Assembly (NCBI RefSeq): GCF_002432125.1
Contig: NZ_DJFS01000069.1
Coordinates: 1 to 47,344 of the forward strand
Length of the DNA stretch: 47,344 nt
Direction: 5' to 3'
Source: Brevundimonas sp. UBA5866
GTDB lineage: Bacteria; Pseudomonadota; Alphaproteobacteria; Caulobacterales; Caulobacteraceae
The position numbers were made by a program, and so were the translations under genes. Shown here piece by piece: positions 42,465 through 47,344 of this stretch (position 1 is its first letter; each line of letters opens with the position of its first letter). The notes under the pieces were generated by a model. That model worked only from the letters and a program-made list of their open reading frames with translations. It made no database searches and was not told where the DNA came from.

Positions 42465-44090
42465 ATGGCTCTGAAGATCGCCATCGTCGGCCGGCCCAAT
42501 GTGGGCAAGTCGACACTGTTCAACCGCCTCGTCGGCAAGCGCCTCGCGCTGGTCGATGATCGCCCCGGTGTGACCCGTGACCGTCGCTATGCCGACGGCA
42601 GCATCGGTGACATGGACCTGACCCTGATCGACACGGCAGGTTATGAGGACGTCACCGACGAAAGCCTCGAAGCCCGCATGCGCGAGCAGACCGAGCTGGC
42701 TATCGAAGATGCCGACATCGTTCTGTTCACGATGGATGCCCGCGAGGGCGTGACCCAGCTGGACCGCATTTTTGCGGACCGTCTGCGGGGCGTGCACAAG
42801 CCGGTCATCCTGCTGGCCAACAAGTCCGAAAGTCGTGAGAGCACCGGCGGTGTGGGCGAGGCCTACAGTCTCGGCTTCGGTGAGCCTGTGCCGATCTCCG
42901 CCGAGCACGGCGAGGGCATGGCCGACCTGTATCAGGCCCTTCTGGCCGCCTCGGAAAACGTTTTCATCGAGGAAGTCGATGAACCCGAAAAGCCGATCCG
43001 CATCGCGGTGATCGGTCGTCCGAACGCGGGCAAGTCCACCCTGATCAACCGTCTGATCGGCGATGACCGTCTGCTAACCGGACCCGAGGCAGGCATCACG
43101 CGCGACTCCATCTCGGTGGATTGGCAGTGGGAAGGTCAGAACATCCGTCTGATCGACACCGCCGGCATGCGCCGCAAGGCCCGCGTGCAGGAAAAGCTGG
43201 AAAAGCTGTCGGTCGCCGACACCATCCGCGCCATCACCTTTGCCGAGGTGGTCGTTCTGGTCATGGACAAGGACGACGCTTTCGATACGCAGGATCTGCA
43301 GCTGGCCGATCTGGTCGAGCGGGAAGGGCGTGCGCTGGTTTATGTGGCCTCCAAGTGGGACCTCGAAGAGGAACCGCAGGCCCGTCTGGCCAAGCTGAAG
43401 CAGATGGCAGACGACAAGCTTCCGCAGCTGAAAGGCTCGGAATTCGTCGCCCTTTCGTCGTTCAATGGCCGTGGCGTAGACCGTCTGATGCCCGCCATCA
43501 TGAAGGCCTATGACACCTGGTCCGCCAAGGTGAAGACCAAGGACCTGAACGACTGGCTGGCGCTGGCGGTACAGCGTCACCCGCCGCCCGCCGTCGATGG
43601 CAAGCGTATCAAGCCGAAATACATCGCCCAGATCAAAGCCCGCCCGCCGACGTTCGTCCTTATGGCGACGCGCGCGGCTTCGATGCCGGACCACTACAAG
43701 CGTTATCTTGTGAACTCGATCCGCGAGTCCTTTGACCTTCAGGGCGTTCCCATGCGTCTGAACGTCAAGTCCAGCTCGGCCAACCCCTATGCCGAGGGCG
43801 GTGCCAAGTCGGGGCCGGAACGCTTCAAGGGCGCGGCCAAGACCGCCCCGCGCAAGGTCATCAAGGCCGAGAAGGAAGAGAAGCTGTCGAACCTTCCGGG
43901 CAAGGCTCTGGAGCAGAAGGCCAAGGCGGGCATCAAGCCCAAGGTCAAACCTCTGGGTGGCCTGAAGGCCTCGGCATCCAAGAAGTCCGGCTCGAACATC
44001 TTCGTGGGCAAGGGCGCACGCGGTGGTGCCCGTCAGGTGTCCCGCTCGGGCCGTATCCGTACCGGCCAAAAGGGCGGCGCGAAGCGTTAA
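42465..44090 (+). CDS. der: ribosome-assembly GTPase Der (EngA)
   Basis: The 541-residue protein has two GTPase domains in tandem. The first P-loop is GRPNVGKST at about residue 8 and the second is GRPNAGKST at about residue 184. NKSE and SKWD motifs (G4) and DTAG motifs (G3) are present in the domains. A KH-like domain follows to about residue 445. Der is needed for maturation of the 50S ribosomal subunit. The C-terminal extension of about 95 residues is unusually long and lysine/glycine-rich. ATG 42465 has AGAAGG upstream. A strong terminator follows. Confidence 0.96.
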   Translation: MALKIAIVGRPNVGKSTLFNRLVGKRLALVDDRPGVTRDRRYADGSIGDMDLTLIDTAGYEDVTDESLEARMREQTELAIEDADIVLFTMDAREGVTQLDRIFADRLRGVHKPVILLANKSESRESTGGVGEAYSLGFGEPVPISAEHGEGMADLYQALLAASENVFIEEVDEPEKPIRIAVIGRPNAGKSTLINRLIGDDRLLTGPEAGITRDSISVDWQWEGQNIRLIDTAGMRRKARVQEKLEKLSVADTIRAITFAEVVVLVMDKDDAFDTQDLQLADLVEREGRALVYVASKWDLEEEPQARLAKLKQMADDKLPQLKGSEFVALSSFNGRGVDRLMPAIMKAYDTWSAKVKTKDLNDWLALAVQRHPPPAVDGKRIKPKYIAQIKARPPTFVLMATRAASMPDHYKRYLVNSIRESFDLQGVPMRLNVKSSSANPYAEGGAKSGPERFKGAAKTAPRKVIKAEKEEKLSNLPGKALEQKAKAGIKPKVKPLGGLKASASKKSGSNIFVGKGARGGARQVSRSGRIRTGQKGGAKR

Positions 44091-44111
44091 GGCCAGCCTT
44101 TGGCAGACAAT

Positions 44112-44144
44112 AAAAGGGCGATCCGCACTGCGGGTCGCCCTTTT
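44112..44144 (+). terminator. terminator after der
   Basis: AAAAGGGCGA pairs perfectly with TCGCCCTTTT around an inner CCGC/GCGG stem (one T-G wobble between, loop ACT). Confidence 0.9.
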
Positions 44145-44161
44145 CGTTTCCGGTCACTGAA

Positions 44162-44191
44162 AAGGGCCGCCTCCCTATGGAAGCGGCCCTT
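44162..44191 (-). terminator. terminator of the SDR gene
   Basis: AAGGGCCGC (44162-44170) pairs with GCGGCCCTT (44183-44191). On the minus strand it is followed by TTTTC. It lies 6 bp past the SDR stop. Confidence 0.8.
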
Positions 44192-44196
44192 GAAGG

Positions 44197-44946
44197 TCAG
44201 TTGGCCTGTGCGGCCTTCCATTCCTTGAAGCTGGTGAACAGTGGCGGCTCCTTGTCGCCGCGGGCCAGTTCGACCATCAGGGGGGTGATTTCCTGCGGGT
44301 GGGGCAGGATCAGCGGATCCTCGCCGGGGAAGGCCTGGGCGCGCAGGCCTGTACGCATCCGGCCCGGATTGACGATGGCGACACGGATCGGCATGGATTC
44401 CACTTCATCGGCCCAGCAGCGCATCAGGTTCTCGGCACCGGCCTTGGTGGCGGCATAGGCCCCCCAGAAGGCACGCGGCTCGGACGCAACGCTGGTGGTC
44501 AGGTGGATGACACGCGCGGCGGTGGAGGCCTTCAGCAGCGGCTCCAGCGAGCGGATCAGGCGGTAGACGCCGGTGAAATTGACCTTCTCGATCTTGGCAA
44601 AGCCGCGCGGGTCGGCGTGGCTGACGGGGGTCAGGCCTTCGGCACCCATTGTGGCGGCGGCCTGGACCCAGATGTCCAGCTTGCCGAAACGCTCATAGAG
44701 CGCGCCGCCCAGTCGGTCGATCGAACCGCCGTCGATGATGTCGAACGGGATCAGGGTCGCATGCTTGCCGGTGGCGGCGAAAATCTCGTCGTCCAGCTCC
44801 TCCAGACCGCCTTGGGTGCGGGCGGCGGCGACGACATGGGCACCGGCCTTGGCCAGGGCCAGTGCGGTTTCGCGGCCAATGCCACGCGAAGCACCAACAA
44901 CCAGTGCAATACGGTCTGCGAGCGGAAGGGAAGCGGTATCGGACAT
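44197..44946 (-). CDS. short-chain dehydrogenase/reductase
   Basis: The 249-residue cytoplasmic oxidoreductase has the cofactor motif GASRGIGRE. The catalytic serine is in LTTSVAS, and the tyrosine and lysine are in YAATK. The family NPG motif is in VNPGRMRTG. The usual NAG near residue 90 is replaced by QAAATMG. The substrate is unknown. It lies between purF and der, with its own terminator on the right and the purF terminator region on the left, in a position seen in Caulobacter-type genomes. Confidence 0.9.
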   Translation of the reverse strand: MSDTASLPLADRIALVVGASRGIGRETALALAKAGAHVVAAARTQGGLEELDDEIFAATGKHATLIPFDIIDGGSIDRLGGALYERFGKLDIWVQAAATMGAEGLTPVSHADPRGFAKIEKVNFTGVYRLIRSLEPLLKASTAARVIHLTTSVASEPRAFWGAYAATKAGAENLMRCWADEVESMPIRVAIVNPGRMRTGLRAQAFPGEDPLILPHPQEITPLMVELARGDKEPPLFTSFKEWKAAQAN

Positions 44947-44978
44947 ACGCCGCTGATAGCGCGGAGCGCCGCTATAAG

Positions 44979-45009
44979 AAAGGGCCGCCGGATGATCCGG
45001 CGGCCCTTT
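44979..45009. terminator. strong bidirectional terminator between purF and the SDR gene
   Basis: A perfect 14-bp stem, AAAGGGCCGCCGGA with TCCGGCGGCCCTTT, has a 3-nt loop TGA and is flanked by A and T runs. It terminates purF on the minus strand. Confidence 0.9.
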
Positions 45010-45012
45010 TGA

Positions 45013-46524
45013 TCAGGCATTCACGGTGAGGATGGAAACCTTCTTGCCGCCCAGCTCGCGACCGCCTTCTTCGGCCTCGCGATCCAGCAGGCGGGTTGGG
45101 TAGTCACCCGTGAAATAGTGGTCGGTGAACTGCGGACGGTTCGGGTTGCGCGGGCCGACGCCGGTGGCCTCATACAGGCCGTCGATGGACAGGAAGCCCA
45201 GCGAATCGACTTCAAGGATGGCGCGCATTTCTTCCATCGTATGTGTAGCGGCCATCAGCTGCGAACGCTCGGGCATGTCGATGCCGTAAAAGTCCGGATA
45301 GAGGATCTGCGGGCTGGCCGAGCGCAGGTGGACTTCCTTGGCACCGGCGGCGCGGACGGCGCGCACCAGCTTCAGCGAGGTAGTCCCGCGCACGATCGAA
45401 TCGTCGATCAGGACGACGCGCTTGCCTTCCAGCACGGCCTTGTTCGGGCTGTGCTTCATGCGCACGCCCTTCTGGCGCGAGGCCTGAGACGGCTGGATGA
45501 AGGTACGGCCCAGATAGTGGCTGCGAATGATGCCCATCTCGAACGGGATGCCGGCTTCCTGGGCATAGCCCAGAGCCGCCGGAACGCCCGAGTCGGGCAC
45601 CGGAACCACGATGTCGGCCTCGATCTGGAACTCGCGGGCCAGACGGCGGCCCATTTCCTTGCGGACCTCATAGACCGAACGGCCGTTCACGATGGAGTCG
45701 GGACGGGCGAAATAGACGTATTCGAACAGGCAGGGGCGGGCACCCTGATCGGCGAAGGGCTTGATCGAGGTCAGGCCGTCCTCGTCGATGACGACGACTT
45801 CGCCGTGTTCGATGTCACGGATGAAGGTCGCGCCCATCGTGTCCAGCGCGCAGGTTTCCGAAGCCAGAACCCATGCCTCGCCCAGCTTGCCCAGCACCAG
45901 CGGACGGATGCCCAGCGGGTCGCGGGCACCGATCATCTTGTAACGGGTCTGGGCGACGAGGGCGTAACCGCCTTCGATACGGCCCAGCGCGTCGATGAAG
46001 CGGTCCACGATCTTGGCCTTACGGCTGCGGGCGATCAGGTGGAGGATGGCTTCGGAGTCGGAGGTGGACTGGAAGATGGCACCTTCGGAAACCAGTTGGG
46101 CGTGAAGGTGTTTGAAATTCGTCAGGTTGCCGTTGTGGGCGATGGCGATACCGCCCTGGTCCAGATCGGCGAACATCGGCTGGACGTTGCGGATGAAGCT
46201 GCCTCCGGCGGTGGAGTAGCGGGTGTGGCCGACGGCGGCGGAACCCGGAAGGCGGGTGGTCAGGTCGGCATTGCCGAAGGCCTCACCCACAAGGCCCATG
46301 TGACGTTCGGTGAAGAAACGCTCGGCGTCGAGGACACTGGCGATGCCGCAGGCTTCCTGACCCCGGTGCTGAAGCGCGTGCAGGCCAAGGGCCACAATCG
46401 ACGACGCTTCATTGTCGGGCGAACCCCACACACCACAGACGCCGCATTCGAGACGCAGCTGGTCATCGTCCGGTTCGCGCCAATGTTCACGGTGAACGAC
46501 GGGATCGGCGATATGGTGGGGCAT
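45013..46524 (-). CDS. purF: amidophosphoribosyltransferase
   Basis: The 503-residue enzyme transfers the amide of glutamine to PRPP, the first committed step of purine synthesis. A short propeptide (about 25 residues) precedes the nucleophile cysteine in CGVCGVWGSPDNEA. The glutaminase domain shows LGLHALQHRGQEACGI and HNGNLTN. The phosphoribosyltransferase domain has the PRPP motif VVLIDDSIVRGTT. The block near the C-terminus LRSASPQILYPDFYGIDMPER is also typical. It lies downstream of cvpA, the classical partner, and supplies IMP that guaA at the other end of the window helps convert to GMP. Confidence 0.97.
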   Translation of the reverse strand: MPHHIADPVVHREHWREPDDDQLRLECGVCGVWGSPDNEASSIVALGLHALQHRGQEACGIASVLDAERFFTERHMGLVGEAFGNADLTTRLPGSAAVGHTRYSTAGGSFIRNVQPMFADLDQGGIAIAHNGNLTNFKHLHAQLVSEGAIFQSTSDSEAILHLIARSRKAKIVDRFIDALGRIEGGYALVAQTRYKMIGARDPLGIRPLVLGKLGEAWVLASETCALDTMGATFIRDIEHGEVVVIDEDGLTSIKPFADQGARPCLFEYVYFARPDSIVNGRSVYEVRKEMGRRLAREFQIEADIVVPVPDSGVPAALGYAQEAGIPFEMGIIRSHYLGRTFIQPSQASRQKGVRMKHSPNKAVLEGKRVVLIDDSIVRGTTSLKLVRAVRAAGAKEVHLRSASPQILYPDFYGIDMPERSQLMAATHTMEEMRAILEVDSLGFLSIDGLYEATGVGPRNPNRPQFTDHYFTGDYPTRLLDREAEEGGRELGGKKVSILTVNA

Positions 46525-46597
46525 CGTGGAACTCCGATGACCGAGGGTTAAGTCGGAATGGCCCGCACCTAGTCCTGACGGAGCGTAAGTTCAAGGC

Positions 46598-47143
46598 TCA
46601 TTGTTCGGTTTGGTCCGAAAAGCCTTCGTGCACGGACCTTTTTACGATGGGTGTGAGCGCATCCGCACCCTTGGCCATCATGGGCAGTACGGTCTGTATG
46701 GTCGAAGCGGAGGCTATGCTGACGGGAAGCGACTTGGCCTCCGCGAACCAGCGTGGCGGGTCTTCGCCGACCACGCTCATGAGAATCAGGTGGATGGAGC
46801 CGATAAAGGCCATAGCCCGCAGAAGACCCAGGCCCGCACCTGCTGTCTGGTCGATTGCGCCCAGTGCATGGCCGCGCACGCCCTTGGACAGACTGCCCGC
46901 CGTGATACGGATGGTGAAATACAGAACGACGAACACGATGCCGACCGCGAGGATCGATCCGGCCCAGTCAGGATCAACCAGACTGCGCCCGAACGGTGCC
47001 GTCCACGGCAGGGTGATCAAGGCGACCAGTCCGGCCAGAAAGAAGCTGAATAGCGAGGTCAGTTCGCGCAGGGCACCACGGAACCATCCCGCCGCCGCCG
47101 ACAGCAGGATCGCCAGAATGACAAAGACATCAAAGCCGGTCAT
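46598..47143 (-). CDS. cvpA: CvpA-family inner-membrane protein
   Basis: The 181-residue protein has four hydrophobic segments (about 4-20, 30-48, 64-86 and 102-124). The family N-terminus FDVFVILAILLSAAAGWFRGALREL and the loop RITAGSLSKGVRGHALGAIDQTAGAGLG are present. CvpA proteins sit next to purF in many bacteria and are linked to purine metabolism and envelope stress. It lies 73 bp before purF and about 40 bp after radA. Confidence 0.93.
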   Translation of the reverse strand: MTGFDVFVILAILLSAAAGWFRGALRELTSLFSFFLAGLVALITLPWTAPFGRSLVDPDWAGSILAVGIVFVVLYFTIRITAGSLSKGVRGHALGAIDQTAGAGLGLLRAMAFIGSIHLILMSVVGEDPPRWFAEAKSLPVSIASASTIQTVLPMMAKGADALTPIVKRSVHEGFSDQTEQ

Positions 47144-47183
47144 GTCCCTTGGCTAACACGGGAAGGGCGGCTTTTCCGAGGCC

Positions 47184-47344
47184 TTAAAAGCGGTTCTGGG
47201 CGATGCGGTCCACGGCATCGGCCAGGCGCTCGACCGCCGTCAGTTTGACGTCGCTCTTCTTGCCCTTGCCCAAGGCGGGGGCGATGGCGCGCTCGAAGCC
47301 CAGTTTGGCGGCTTCGCGCAGTCGGGCCTCGGCGCGGCCCACGG
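47184..47344 (-). CDS. radA: DNA repair protein RadA, C-terminal end only
   Basis: The minus-strand frame open from the window edge ends at TAA 47186-47184. It reads VGRAEARLREAAKLGFERA... ending DAVDRIAQNRF. The RLREAAKLGF block is the conserved C-terminal Lon-like domain motif of RadA/Sms, a RecA-like ATPase for recombination and branch migration. The ATPase core is outside the window. The order radA-cvpA-purF fits Caulobacterales. Confidence 0.85.
   Translation of the reverse strand, partial: VGRAEARLREAAKLGFERAIAPALGKGKKSDVKLTAVERLADAVDRIAQNRF

Overview
The window joins DNA from two different bacteria. Positions 1 to about 4510 look like a Xanthomonadaceae (Stenotrophomonas-type gammaproteobacterial) chromosome: the end of a thymidine phosphorylase gene, an intact ISL3-type insertion sequence, a DksA/TraR protein with a long lysine/alanine-rich N-terminus, yidD, and a dihydroorotase that stops being recognisable in mid-domain. 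From about 4510 to the end the gene content and order fit a Caulobacterales alphaproteobacterium close to Brevundimonas. Examples are guaA, a phhA-hppD-hmgA tyrosine pathway, yfgM-bamB-der, and radA-cvpA-purF. The switch falls inside the dihydroorotase with no mobile-element end, so an assembly or contamination chimera is more likely than a transfer. These assignments come from recognising gene families by eye, not from a search.

Layout of the alphaproteobacterial part. 4.6-7.8 kb: guaA, then a cytochrome b561 and catalase-like peroxidase pair. 8.2-13.2 kb: a 1665-residue surface protein with nine cadherin-like repeats of about 106 residues and a C-terminal beta-barrel. 13.2-19.4 kb: aldehyde dehydrogenase, amino-acid permease, TrmB-type regulator, M13 lipoprotein peptidase. 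19.5-22.5 kb: a three-gene HlyD/FtsX-type/ATPase exporter. 22.7-27 kb: a small cysteine-rich lipoprotein and the phenylalanine/tyrosine to homogentisate pathway with a divergent Lrp-type regulator. 27-29.8 kb: small membrane proteins, an XRE regulator, and two neighbouring genes each broken by in-frame stop codons. 29.9-35.4 kb: an FMN-binding glutamate-synthase-like enzyme and an iron(III) ABC importer. 35.5-38.3 kb: a fasciclin protein and an interrupted ArsC/YffB-like gene. 38.3-40 kb: small proteins and an ECF sigma factor operon. 40.2-47.3 kb: yfgM, bamB, der, an SDR, purF, cvpA and the 3' end of radA.

The most unusual structure is at 36811-37942. A 1132-bp segment, partly AT-rich, sits inside the eleventh codon boundary of the resident ArsC/YffB-like gene, directly after its cysteine codon, with almost no target duplication. 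The insert encodes its own complete, divergent copy of the same protein, placed to use the interrupted gene's promoter, plus an AT-rich 177-residue protein I do not recognise. It has no visible transposase, integrase or intron endonuclease. This reads as a small element that breaks a conserved gene and supplies a replacement.

A second notable pattern is premature termination. Two adjacent convergent genes (28713-29279 and 29332-29832) carry three in-frame stops in otherwise open frames. All three are one G-to-T change away from a glutamate codon.
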